NCBI GenBank assembly: GCA_014529385.2
Contig: CM043966.1
Coordinates: 90,564,587 to 90,628,586, forward strand
From: Adiantum capillus-veneris
Taxonomy: Eukaryota; Streptophyta; Polypodiopsida; Polypodiales; Pteridaceae
DNA: 64,000 nt
Reading direction: 5' to 3'
Each line of letters opens with the position of its first letter. The stretch's first letter is position 1. Below the pieces are notes generated by a model that was not told the DNA's origin, made no database searches, and saw only the letters and a list, made by a program, of their open reading frames with translations. This document shows positions 44,119-56,720 of this stretch, piece after piece. A program made the translations under genes and the position numbers.

Positions 44119-44583
44119 TCAATCTTGTACCATTTTGAGCTGACACATGAATGGTCTACCCAGTATGATATCAAAGTTGCTGCTCTTGTCAAAATTCATT
44201 ATGGCAAAGGTGTGATCATACTCAATTTCACAAGAGGATGCAATGATTTGTTCTAATATTCCAATCGGTTTCTCCATGTATCCATCCGCTAATTGCAGTT
44301 TCAGTTGTGTTTTTCTTAGAGCAGGATTTCCCCATTTTACCCACATTTCCTTGATTGCAATGGCAATTCCTACCCCACTATGTAATATCACAACCATCTT
44401 TACTCCTTTGTACTCAAGTGGTAAGGTGGTGTTTTCTTCTTCGCCTTCATAGTAATCAACCACTTTATTTATTGGTATTGGCTTTGTCTGTGGCTTCTTA
44501 GGCAAGGTGTCATCCATGTTTTTGTCCGCAAGTTGGTCATGTGAAGGGATTTTCAACCCCATGTTTTCCAGGATTTTACCCAT
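44119..44583 (-). pseudogene. First retropepsin-like domain of copy D
   Basis: It is in one frame: PLEYKGVKMVVILHSGVGIA, then KLQLADGYMEKPIGILEQII and FDIILGRPFMCQLKMVQD. The active-site Asp has become His (HSG), so this copy could not cleave even if expressed. Copy C keeps DSG. Confidence 0.75.
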
Positions 44584-45279
44584 TTGGCCTTATAGATGTG
44601 GTCTAATTTTTAGTAGCTATGAGAGATAAAGTGTGCATTGTATAGGAGAAGACATCAATTCATGCAAGCTCTTGGTATCCATCATTTTTTGTGTGGCTTT
44701 CCACTAAGAAGGTACCATTTTAACCTCCGATTTTGTTTCAAGTTCTCCTATGAAAGATGGCAAAGTCTTTAGAGAGCGTGGTTTACTCTCTTCAGATGCA
44801 ACAAACCTGGCATCCCCATATAAAGATTTTATATCCCCTGGGAATAAATTGTGATCCATGTTTATCTCAGGGATAGGTGCTGACTATAAAGTAGTACTAC
44901 CATATTTTTGGTTTCTAATTGATTCCCATAAGGATTGTGGCCATGGTTCTTCTACCTCCAAAATTGACATTATTTCTTGTGAGCCCACCCCACCTGTGGT
45001 ATTGGCTACTTCTCTTGTATCTAAAGGTGCCTCAACTCTTGAATCTTCCTGGTCTCTGTTTACAATACCATGGCTCTTCAATTCCTGGATACTTTTGCGG
45101 ATTAGAACCTCCGTTTTTGGAGCATCTGGAACATGTGGTTCCATAAGAGCTTGGGCTGTTTGAATGATCTCCTTGCACATTTGCAACCACTCTTTTTCAT
45201 ACCCTGGATGAGGATACATCAACTATCTATCTTCTTGGGTTTGATTGGGTTTTAGCCTAGCTTCATAAGCCTTCAAAAT

Positions 45280-46964
45280 TCCATCTAAAGGTTCAAAGAC
45301 TTTGTCGACATGGACTAAACCTCTCGAGTTAGTCTTTGACTCTTTAGGTCCCTTTGCATTTTTCTTGCTTTCTTGATCTTGTTTAAGTTGTTCCTTTGTT
45401 TAATTTAATTCAATTTCCAAAGCAGCTTTCTCATGTAACCTCTTTGATTTCATATTGTCTCGTTTGGCTTTCCATGATCTTCTTCTAGTTCTCATCGATA
45501 TGTTTTTGATTTTTGTTTGAGGTGGCAATGTGGCTTCCTCCTCCTCGATTGCATTTTTGGCAGCTTCTTGAGCTTGAGCTTGAGCTTGAGTCTTCACGTT
45601 TACAGGAAGTGTGGATTCTACCTCAAATCTGCTTGAAGAAGGCATCACACCTACAACGTTCATTGTTGCTTTCCCCCTGTAGTCTGGATTCTTAGCATAG
45701 TTTTGGCGTACATTGTCTCTACCACAACGTTCATAGAATACAAATAATTCTATTTGTGGACCCTTGTTTGGACAACTTTGTGCCCAATGGTCACCTTCAC
45801 ATTCATAGCATGGACCTTATTGTTTCATAGCTGACGATCCAGCCAATGGTTGTTCTGGCCTGGTAAGAATGTTCTTCAAATCATACTCCTGATTGGTAAG
45901 GAACATGAACGTATTTGTATCCATGGAGTACAGATTTCTTGTAGGTTGTGGCATGTGTGTTGGCTGAGTGTAGTTGACTACTACTATATCATTGTTTAGA
46001 AGATGCGGTTGCTACCCTAGCATTTGTTGCGGCTTTGGTTGAGTGCTACATAATGGAGTGGGGTGATCACATCACATTTAGATATGTATTGTTTGAAGCA
46101 AAGCAGAGCTTCCTTCACTCTTTTGTTTGCTTTTTGTTTGAAAGCGTAGATTTAGAACACTGTGCTGTGTTTGATCTCCCTTTTTGAGAACTCCTCTACA
46201 AATTCTTGTAAGAGTTGTGCTATGCTGGGAAAATCATCTCTGTTTAGAGGTTGGAACCACGTCAAATCCATCCTTTCTAATGTCAATCCAAATCCCTCAT
46301 ACTGAGTATGGAAATCCGCAATCTGTTCAGCTCTCAAAACTTATTTGAAGAGTGAGACATGAGCATATGGATCCCCTAACCCATCGTATTTTGTCTTGAC
46401 ACATTGAGCCACTTGATATGGTCTTAATTGTTTGTGTTCATCCATAATCTAATCAACTTGTGGTCTTGTGGAAAGACGTCTCGTTGTCTCCTCTCGTTTT
46501 GGAGAAAACCCCGGTGGAATCCTCTCTGATGCATGTTCTGGCATTGTTTTGTTTGAAAGTAAGTAGGGATCGGAGTACCCTTGTATGTATATCTCTTCAA
46601 GTCAACTGGGTTGACAAGTTTGTACTCTCTTCCATACTTATCTACCATCAAAACTTGCACTTCATGGGCATCTGTATATGAATGCATAGAGGTTCTTATG
46701 GGTGGTCAACTCTCTACCATAGGGTTTAACACACTTGTAGAAAATATATGGATCTCCATTTGTGAACCTATATAAAGCCCTCATGAAAATAATCCATAAG
46801 CACTGTCATGGATTCATTGGCTTAGATGAATCTCACATTCGGTTTGTTGATCAGAGGATGCCTCTCCTCTAGGTATTCTCCCAATCCCACTGTTGTTGGC
46901 ATTACAGCGTTTGTTGCATTTTCTCTGAGTGGAGTAGAGAACCCTGGTGGTGGATGATTTATCA
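45280..46964 (-). pseudogene. Gag of copy D with CCHC zinc knuckle
   Basis: Starting near 46964 the shifting frames give gag sequence (TDAHEVQVLMVDKYGREYKL at 46670-46610; YEGFGLTLERMDLTWFQPL at 46310-46250). 45840-45790 encodes CYECEGDHWAQSCP, a canonical CCHC knuckle. 45663-45400 is a Lys/Arg/Glu-rich helix with a QAQAQAQ run. About 800 bases of gag present in copy C (28942-29300) are mostly missing near 46080. Many stops. Confidence 0.65.
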
Positions 46965-47425
46965 TGCTCAAGACTCACTCAAAACTCTCTAGATAGTCTC
47001 TTACAAGCCCACTTTGGCTTAGTGCAACTTATCCCCTTTTTGACCCTAAACCGGTCTCTCAAAAGTCAAGTCTTTATGGCTTTTTGGTCTCTAGAAATTG
47101 GTTTTGGGGTACCCTAAAAGTTTGGATTTAAGAAACCTGAAAAAACTCAGCTCTAAAACTAAAGTATGGCTAGGTGGGTCCTATTGCCTACAAGCTATCT
47201 TCCTAGCTATACCTTACTCAATTTGGAGTTGTCTATAAAAAATTAGAGCAATTTTAGTGAACTACACTTGAAACAACACTCAAAACAGTCATTGGACTAG
47301 AACATAGAAACTTTGGTTGGTGCTCTTGGTCTCCAGAAGGTATTTTTAGCTCAAACTTGAGATTTGGGGTGTACTCAAGTATGTCTACGAGATCATCAAG
47401 TCAGATACCCCCAATATGCTGAGGT

Positions 47426-49440
47426 ACATGGATCACAATCCATGTTCCTCTGTCAAAAAAATTCCCACAAATTTTGATTGTGTGTAGACAAGGTCATATG
47501 CAGGCTATATACCAGTTTTTATCAAATTATGAGGTTGAGGTACATGGATCGTGATCCATGCTCAACCACATCTGAAGTTGAGCTCTTGGCAGCTTGTTCC
47601 TGACTATGTCCACAAGCTAAATCTCAGATCTTTTTGGATTTGGACTTGTTTTGACAAGTCAAATGCCCAATACTAGGTTTGCATTGTGGTTTTCAATGTG
47701 TTTGCTCCCTTTTAACCCAAATTTGTTTTTTTTTTCAGAATCGGATGTGGGATATGTTTCCTTGTGTATGCACTACTAATCTGGAAACTTTTAGGTCAAG
47801 ATGTCACTATGGGTACATGGACCTGATCCATGTTTGGAGCCCAAATTGACTTCTCTTGGTACCATCAGATTCAACATGATTAGTAGGTCCTATGGTATCA
47901 AGTTTTTTGAAAATGGACCTCTGGATCGAAGTTATGTCAATTCTGGCACTTGCTCAGAGTACTTGACAGTTCTGGGCTTGTGTTCTGGTTTTTGATATCC
48001 AAATCCACTTTTTTGAAAAGACCACTAGATTCTTGTGATGTCCTCTAGCTACGGGGCAAGTATGCTATCAGTCTGTGACAAAGGAACATGGATGGCGATC
48101 CATGTACCTATGTGTCAAAATGTACTAAAACTTGGCACACAGTTTCCCCTTGGTCCATTGATCCCTGCTATATGGCTTTTGTATGATTTGAACTTGTTTA
48201 GGTCAGGCAAAAGTCAATCCTTGGGTCTGTTTTAGGGTTTTTCTCTTTGCACTTTTTTTGGCTCTTTTCACTCACTTTTTGAACTTTTTTGACCAAATTT
48301 CTTTGGGGACTTTTGTTCACAATGGTCTTTGTTATAGGTTGGAGAAGTTTCTGTCCAAAAATTTCTCAGGGGTACATGGATCGCAATCCATGTTCCACCA
48401 CCTTTGGACTTGATCTTTGGTGTCCTGAAAGCTTATGATCTTGGTAGCTTGCTCTACAAAGAACTTTTGGATTTGGAGCAGTTTTGCCCAACCAAAACTG
48501 ACTTCTATAGTCTGCTGTGATAGTTTTGAGAATGTCCAGTTTTTGGCTCTTTTGACCACTTTTTATAACTTTTTTTCATATGGTTCTTTTGGGAAAGTTG
48601 TTCCAAATGGTACCAGCTAGCTATTGGTCTAGTTCTTGTGTAAAATTTCAAAAAGGTACATGGATCACGATCCATGTTTTGAAGCCAAATTGACTTTTCT
48701 CGGTACCATTAGGATCAGCATGTTTACTAGATGCTATGGTATCAAAAGTTTTGGATTCGAACTAGTTTTTGTCATTAAAAAGCAAGTTTTTTTTGTCTTT
48801 CTTGCAGCTTTTGACTAGTTTCTGTATTTGGCTAATTTGACCAACTTTTTTTTACTTTTTTGACATTGTGCCTTTTGGGAAAATTGTTTGTCTATGTCTC
48901 AGCTACCTCCTGGGGCCTTCACTAAGGATTATCGTATGATGTCATGTGAGTGTACAATAGGGAGGGTTTATAAGTCCAAAAAGGTGGATTTTACAAAGGA
49001 GGGTCCCGTATATAGGGGGTAAAATGACAATTTTGGTGCACGCAGGTGATTTATTCCTAGTATTACTAGTGAATCCCCTGGGAGCTACCTACTGCTCAAA
49101 TATCAGCCAAAAAAAATTTCAAATTTTTTTCATGAGGTACACGGATCGCGATCCATGTTTGACCTCATTTTGATATGAAACTTGGTCATATCATAGTTCA
49201 TGTTATGATGGCACTCTTCCCCAAATCGTTTTGAATCTCGATCACTTTTGCCCAATCAAAACTGATTTTTTATATGTGTCCTGCGGTTTTTGGCTATCTG
49301 GAAAAATTTTGGTGTTTTGATCAACACTTTACAGTTTTTTGCTATGGTCCCTTTTGGCAAAGTTGTTCCACTAGTTATCAGGGATGTGCTTGTCAGATAT
49401 CAGTCCCAGATGTCAAAAAGTACATGGATCACGATCCAGT
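47426..49440 (-). repeat. Array of eight palindromes in the 5' region of copy D
   Basis: Copies of the 20-bp palindrome start at 47426, 47542, 47815, 48086, 48374, 48658, 49139 and 49422, at spacings of 116, 273, 271, 288, 284, 481 and 283. The 481-bp gap is explained by the 174-bp MITE. Variants include CACA, CGTG, GGCG, CGCA and CACG centres, a 19-base version at 47815, and a one-base loss in the last copy. Confidence 0.9.
48901..49090. mobile_element. hAT-like MITE, 174 bp, with 8-bp target-site duplications
   Basis: The insert 48909-49082 is absent from the matching place in copy C. The octamer AGCTACCT flanks it at 48901-48908 and 49083-49090. The ends form imperfect terminal inverted repeats: CCTGGGGCCTTCACTA on the left and, in reverse complement, CCCAGGGGATTCACTA on the right. 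An 8-bp duplication with CAGGGG-type ends is typical of hAT transposons. No protein is encoded. Confidence 0.85.
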
Positions 49441-49533
49441 TTGGCAGCATTTTTTTCATGAACTTGGTTCTGCACGTTCTCTATCCCCTGTACAAGCCAA
49501 CTCTCACCCAATTTTGAATTTGGATCCCAAAAA

Positions 49534-49855
49534 GTGTTGGAATTAGGGTTGCAAGGAAACGCACACAACTTGGAGAAGACGAAGGAAGCTCAAGGCACAC
49601 AATAGAGAGTGTGTTATTTAATGTGCAATGGAAAGATAGATAGCCCTAGAGTGATGGGCGTATATACAATGCACGAGGGGAAAAATGCCCCGGCGGTCCT
49701 AGTGTGTTCACACACATCACTACCACATGTATATGGTAACAAATCCCCCTTGGAGGGATGCGGTGAACGAGAGATAGTGTGTTCACACACATCACTACCA
49801 CATGTATATGGTAACAAATCCCCCTTGGAGGGATGCGGTGAACGAGAGATAGCAC
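49534..49855 (-). repeat. 3' LTR of the copia element (approximate)
   Basis: It starts TGTTGGAATTAGGGTTGC and contains the 75-bp tandem duplication. The inner border is uncertain because there is no second LTR for comparison. Confidence 0.5.
49701..49850 (+). repeat. Perfect 75-bp tandem duplication
   Basis: 49701-49775 and 49776-49850 are essentially identical (AGTGTGTTCACACACATCAC … GGTGAACGAGAGAT). The period is divisible by three and opens artefactual frames on both strands. Confidence 0.95.
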
Positions 49856-49891
49856 ATGAGTAAAGGGAATTGCCATGCCCTGAGGACATGA

Positions 49892-50575
49892 TCAGTCCAC
49901 AAAGGAGAGTAAGCCCAAAGCTTCAAGCTTCTCACGAGACAATGCCTTTGTGAAAAGATCTGCAAGGTTGTCCTGTGTTGGCACATAAGACAAGCTGATC
50001 TCTCATGCTGAGAGCCTCTCCCTGACATAGTGGTAATGCACCTCAATGTGCTTTGTGCGAACATGAAAAACTGGGTTCCTCGCAAGTACCAATACGCTAT
50101 GAGTGTCAGTGTAGATAGTGTTGATAGTGTCCTGTCCAACACCCAAATCAACCATAAGGCGTCTGATCCATACACACTCAATCGTAGCTGTGAAGACTGC
50201 CTTGCACTCAGCCTCACAACTAGAAGTGGCCACAGTAGGTTGCTTCTTGATCAACCATGATATACATGAACTGCCAAGCATGAAACAAAAACCACTTGTA
50301 GACACTCTCTGTCAAAACAACCAGCCCAATCTAAGTCCAAAAAGCTTGTAAGTCTGGCGGCAATGATCCCCCCTTGGGATAAAACAAGCCAAGATGTAAA
50401 GTGCCACTAAGGTAGCGGAAAATCCTCTTGACAGCCTGCCAATGCTTAGACCCTGGGCTATGCATAAATCTGTTGACCCGTGAGACTGCAAACTGAATAT
50501 CTAGCCTTGTGCTACATACATAAATGAGGCATCCAACAAAAGTTTGGTAAACAACGTGGCACACATGATGGCGTC
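49892..50575 (-). pseudogene. Copia RT end and RNase H
   Basis: It reads FVGCLIYVCSTRLDIQFAVS and KHWQAVKRIFRYLSGTLHLG (end of RT/connection), then SWLIKKQPTVATSSCEAECK and RTKHIEVHYHYVRERLS (RNase H), closing YVPTQDNLADLFTKALSREK before a stop. A frame break near 50310 and a stop after RERLSA are present. Confidence 0.8.
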
Positions 50576-51170
50576 AAGCCAAAAAGAATGTGGCAAAACT
50601 TGACTTTTGACCATACATCATGCCATTTCCGTAAGTGACTTGTTTTTCCTCTCAGCAACACCATTTTGTTGAGGTGTGTAAGGCACTGTACATTGGTGTT
50701 TTATCCCACAACTAGCCAAAACTGCATTAAATTCATGAGACATATACCCCCCCCCTCGATCGAAACGGAGGGTTCCCATACTACATTTGGAGACATTTTC
50801 AGTCATAGCCAGAAATTGTTTGAAGCACATAAAAACTTTGGACTTTGCTTTAAGCAAAAATACCCATGCATGCCTGGAGTAATCATCAATGAAAGTCACA
50901 AAGTATAGGTAATTGCCCAAGGATGGAGTTTGCATGGGCCCACAAACATCACTATGCACAAGCTGCAACCTGCATGTGGCCCTAGCTGAACCCTCCTTTG
51001 GAAACTTAGAACGTTGTATTTTACCCAGAATACAGCCTTCACAAACATGTTTGACATGTGCTTCAAGAGACGGCAAAGAAGCAACCATATCAGATTTCTA
51101 TAAACGCAGTAAACTGGCAAAATTCAGATGACCAAAATGTGCATGCCAAAGTTTTGCATCTGAAATAGCC
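50576..51170 (-). pseudogene. Copia integrase
   Basis: It starts with the GAG-pre-integrase end (LWHAHFGHLNFASLLRL), a CxxC-type zinc motif (HVKHVCEGCILGK), then catalytic regions QLVHSDVCGPM (first Asp), LRFDRGGGYMSHEF (second Asp) and PYTPQQNGVAERKN (Glu). A frame break lies near 51095. Downstream of the integrase, at about 50570, most of the reverse transcriptase, including its YVDD-type site, is deleted. Confidence 0.85.
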
Positions 51171-52359
51171 CTTGAATCTTCAACTGCATTTGCAAAAAAA
51201 ATTCCACACTTGTCATACAAAGTGAGCTTATACGGCCCACGACACAAAAGCCTAGATGTAGCAATGTGCTTTGTAGCACCACTGTCAAAATACCACACAT
51301 GAGAATCTGCAACAACTGACATGCATGCATCATGGACAACAGGATTGTAAGTGCACTCTGCACTAAAAGCCCATTTTGCATCAACATCAGCAACATAGTC
51401 TCCTTTCACAGAAGACTTAACAATGGTTGCATTTGTAGTGGAACTAGCATTTGCATTGGAACCACCCTCTTTCTTCTTAGCCTCTTTGACCTTCAACTTA
51501 GGAAACTGCTTGATCAAGTGATCATTAGATTTACAATAATGGGAAAGCATCTTCTTTTTTCCCTTATCACCAGAATTTCGAGACGAATTGCTGCCAGCAA
51601 AAGCATTAGGAACAGAAGTTTTGCCACTCGGAGCAGCAGAACCATAAGAAGTGGCTGCATTGCTATTACCACCCTTTCTTTGAGAAGCAATAAAAGCCTG
51701 TTCAATTGCATGTTGCCTGGTCTTTTTTTTTCTAGAAAGTGACTCTTGCAACAGTAATGTGCATAATGCATTAACCTTGACAACTTCAGGATTTCCTTGG
51801 GTCATAAGTCTCCAAGTACTAGCAAAAGTCTGCACAAGGGAACTGTCTAAAATGACTTCACCTACAAAAATAAGTTGCTCATTGATATCCTTGACACCAG
51901 CAAGGAAAGTGTCCATATCATCTTCCTCATGCATAATCTTTGATTCCAATTCTTTACACAACAAAGCAATTTTAGCCTCATTGCGACTTGCATAAAGACC
52001 AGCCAAAATATCTGAAGCCCGTTTTGCAGATTTTGTTGAACGAATGTGAGAAAAAATGGTGCGCTTCACAGACAACACAATCAGTGCATGAGCCTGTGCA
52101 TCCTTTACATCCCAACGAGATTGTTATGTCGTAGGCAAAACAACTCTAATAGCACCAATCCTTGGACAAGACCTGTAACATCCTCAACATCACCTGCATC
52201 CTCAGAACCAGGACGTACATCAATGCCTTGCACAATATTCTAGACGCCCTTTGACACAAGAACATGTTGCATCATATAAGCCCACATACGGTAATTTTCC
52301 CCATCCAACCTGTCCTTAGTAGCAAACATCTTGAACACATCTGTGTTGTTGTCAGCCAT
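51098..52359 (-). pseudogene. Copia gag and protease
   Basis: The chosen start is the ATG at 52359 (MADNNTDVFKMFATKDRLDG, then ENYRMWAYMMQHVL), the usual copia gag opening. A stop follows VLVSKGV, then a shift, and the frame from 52078 is open for 326 codons (AIEQAFIASQRKGGN). The zinc knuckle is decayed: HYCKSNDHLIKQF lacks its first and last Cys. Protease follows with WYFDSGATKHIA. Confidence 0.8.
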
Positions 52360-52579
52360 GGTAAATGTTGCACCTGATGTGAAAACATCCAGAAAATAGG
52401 AGAAACAAAGCGGGAACAACACGTGGTATATAGCATAAACCGTAGAAGACAAGCCACGATCTGTAGGGTGCAAGAAGCACAAACATACAACCGGTCATCT
52501 TCTAGGGTGATGGTCCTCCTACACCGTGCTTTTGCTCCTTGTGGTCAGATTCAAAGCTACGGAGTCTTGTCGGGCTTCT

Positions 52580-54015
<1,436 letters not shown>

Positions 54016-54068
<53 letters not shown>
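54016..54068 (+). repeat. CT microsatellite
   Basis: A (CT)n run of about 52 bp at the end of the ORF1-only unit and the start of LINE copy B. Confidence 0.95.
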
Positions 54069-54072
<4 letters not shown>

Positions 54073-54754
54073 ACTTTGTGTCACTAGGTTGCAAAAAGCA
54101 CTCGTCAAATCAACATTCTTGTGACACGTGGCTAGGGGGAGGAGCCAAAATTCTTCCCCGCTTTATATATAGTATAGAAGTATAGATAGATAGATATTTC
54201 CTTCTCTCTCTCTAGCTTTATATCCTCCCTCTCTCTCGCTCTCTCTCTAGTGCAACCGGTTTTGACCTAGTAGACAACAGCTCATCCTTTGGATCATAAC
54301 TTCTTCAACCAAACTTCAATTTGGGTGATCTATAGGCTCAATCAAGAAGCATAATGCCCTCAACACATTGATGTAAAAATAATAAATTCAGAGATATGGA
54401 AGGCCTTGTTGCAACAATATTTCTTAGTGAACAGGTTTGAAGAAGTTGACTCTCATCTCTTATTTTAAATATAATGTCTTTCGGCACTTGCAAGGGTTCT
54501 TCTTCTTGAACAAGGTCCACAAACATTGTTGAAAATGATCCAAACTCTCCTAAGTGTGTAGATAGCAACACAACCACACAATCAACAACATCAAAAATCA
54601 TGATCATGACATACTTGGTATCGTTGCAAGAGACCATCTACAAACAAGGAAAGACTTACGAGCACTTGCAGTGGAGAATGGAACTTAAGGGTTCTTGTGG
54701 TTGAGAATCCAAATCTCAAGAGGACATTTGAGGTACAAGTAAGTTTGTTGCAAG

Positions 54755-55440
54755 TTGAAATGGAAGTCGGAATATAAACGCTCTCTTGTGGACTTGAATG
54801 CTTTGAAGGAACGCATGAGCAAAGTAGAGCATGACCATATATTGAAAGAAGAAAAATTTGACACCGTGAGCCATAATGTATGCAACATGAAAATTGTATA
54901 CACAAACAAGTTTTGGGTTGATATATGTGGTAATAATGTGGCTTCTAATCCGTCCCTCATGCAAGCTATGGCTCAAACAAAGAATGTTGAGAGTGTGGAT
55001 ATAGAGGAGTTTATGGAACGGGAGTGACGTTCCAAGAACATGATTATTCGTGGACTTCACAAAGAGAAGTTAGAGACACCCCCTGCTCTTGTCATTGTTA
55101 TCAAAGATGTATTCAAACCCACTTTGGCATGCTAGGAGTTATGGGTTATGGAGCAGATAGAGTTGGTAAGCAAGGACCTACTCGCTCATGAGAACGGCCA
55201 ATTGTATGCACCATGCCGGATGAGAACAAACAAAAGATTATCATTGATAATAGTTGGATCTATTTAAGGAATAAAAAATGTTTTGTATGTGAAGGTCGCA
55301 CTATCAAGCAACAAAATATGCCTTGCAAGGTATATGAGGAGAGAAATTTTAAAAAACAAGGAGATCTCTCATGAAGAAAATGTGCCCAAGGAGGAGGCAA
55401 TTCCCAGTAGCAAATAGAAATGCGTGATCTATGAGGTCGA
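54755..55440 (+). pseudogene. ORF1 of LINE copy B
   Basis: It starts MKWKSEYKRSLVDLNALKER with coiled-coil character. After a TGA at 55025 it continues RSKNMIIRGLHKEKLETPPA, then (shifted) YGADRVGKQGPTRS and DENKQKIIIDNSWIYLRNKK. These are the RRM and C-terminal domains of plant LINE ORF1 RNA-binding proteins. At least three frame breaks. Confidence 0.7.
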
Positions 55441-56700
55441 GTTACAATTGAAAATATGCTTTTGGAATTGCGATAAATAACCATCAAATGTGGGGGTTGG
55501 CATTGATGAACTAACAAGCAAAGACAATGTTGTACTTATTATTGAAACTTGGGAGAATGATACACAAAGGATTAAAGACTTGCATGATTACAATTTACAT
55601 TCATTGATGTGGTCAAATAATCTCAAGTAACAAAGAGGGCAAGGAGGGGTAGCATGTATGGTTAAGAAAGGATTGGAGGATTTTGTATCAATTGTGAGAG
55701 ATGACAAGCACAAACTCTATGTATGGCTGAAAATTATGACACCAAAAAGAGCATCCATTTTTGTAGCCGGTTGCTACATTCCTCATCATGATTACCCCTT
55801 TTATGCTTGCATGGATAGACATCATCCATTTTTTGATTTAGAAGAGGACATTGCTTATTTCAAAGGCAAAGGTGATATTATTGTATTTGGAGATATGACT
55901 CCTCTCACAAAAACATTGCAACATGATACTCAATAATTTGATATGCCATACATTTCAAGGGAGTGGAGGAAGTTCGCTTGTATGATCGTACTGCAATGGA
56001 TGAGAAAGAGCCGGATCACTATGGAAAGTTACTTTTACATATGTGTATTAGCGCGGGTATGCTCATTTCCAATGTTGTATCTTTGTGGAGTGGAACTAAT
56101 GGATTTACATGTAGAAAACATAATGGGAATAGTGTGATTGACTATATGCTAGTCTCCAAAGCCATCATATATTACATAAATAGTTATATGCATGGCCAAT
56201 GGATCCTAAAATCAGACCATTGATCCTTATATATTGAACTTGCATGTGAAGAAGCAACTTAGTATGATAATCTCAGCCAAAGGGAAGAGAAGTTATCACT
56301 TTTTATGGATTTCAAACGGGCATCAATGTATATTGAAATGGTTGATCAGAAGTTATGGATGACAAAGCTTCAACATGATGCACCATTGGAAAAACTACAT
56401 GGAAAGCTTTCAAGAAATTTATTTGTTCTAGTTTCAAAGAATGCTTTTCCATAAAGCATGTCCATGGTATCAACAAAAATAGATAACGGAAAAGGTGGTT
56501 TGATAAAGAATGTCAAGACGCTCAAAATTCCTTGATAAATTTTGATGCAACTATGGACGAAGACAACTATCAAAGTCATTTGCATACATACAAGGCATTG
56601 ATTCAAAAGAAGAGAAGATGATGGGAAGTAAAGAATCAATGTTTTTGTCCAAGCAAAGGCATGTACATGTGGAAGATTTTGGAGAAACTTGAGACACTAA
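55440..56700 (+). pseudogene. EEP endonuclease and linker of LINE copy B
   Basis: This domain nicks target DNA to prime reverse transcription. It reads KICFWNC at the start (Asn for catalysis), VVLIIETWENDTQRI (Glu of the LIxET motif), MVKKGLEDFVSIVRDDKHKL, FVAGCYIPH, GDIIVFGDM (the usual GDxN with Asn changed to Thr), DYMLVSKAI, and ILKSDH before a stop. The linker then shows WFDKECQDAQNSL. Stops and shifts occur at about 55630, 55936, 55960 and 56221. Confidence 0.8.
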
Positions 56701-56720
56701 GGTGTCCTGTTTTCCTACCA

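Larger units (their letters stand above)
42100..49533 (-). mobile_element. gag/double-protease retroelement, copy D
   Basis: The minus-strand order from the right is palindrome array (49440-47426), leader, gag (46964 to about 45600), linker, first retropepsin (44583-44119), a variable segment (44065-43538), second retropepsin-like domain (43463-43143), and the QGFY repeat region (42516-42100). It corresponds to copy C plus the third fragment at 20265-22075. No RT, RNase H or integrase is found. The right end is cut by the copia element at 49534. Confidence 0.75.
49534..52480 (-). mobile_element. Ty1/copia retrotransposon with internal deletion
   Basis: It is inserted in the palindrome array of copy D. 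The left side is LTR-like (TGTTGGAATTAGGG from 49534). On the minus strand gag starts at 52359 and is followed by protease, the start of pre-integrase, integrase, and the C-terminal RT/RNase H part, ending at a stop at 49892. The order gag-PR-IN-RT-RH is diagnostic of copia. The right LTR is not seen; sequence passes into a CT microsatellite at 52582. Confidence 0.85.
54080..56720 (+). mobile_element. LINE copy B
   Basis: A 5' leader with CACGTG and a TATA-like box (54100-54180) and a conserved block (54420-54640) precede ORF1 (from about 54755) and the endonuclease (55440-56230), with the endonuclease-RT linker to about 56700. The same modules occur in inverted orientation in copy A. Sequence similarity to LINEs ends before any RT motif, so the copy is 3'-truncated or interrupted. 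Confidence 0.8.

Noticed and set aside
49609-49889. Frames with duplicated segments on both strands
   Set aside because: They are produced by the 75-bp tandem duplication in the copia LTR region.
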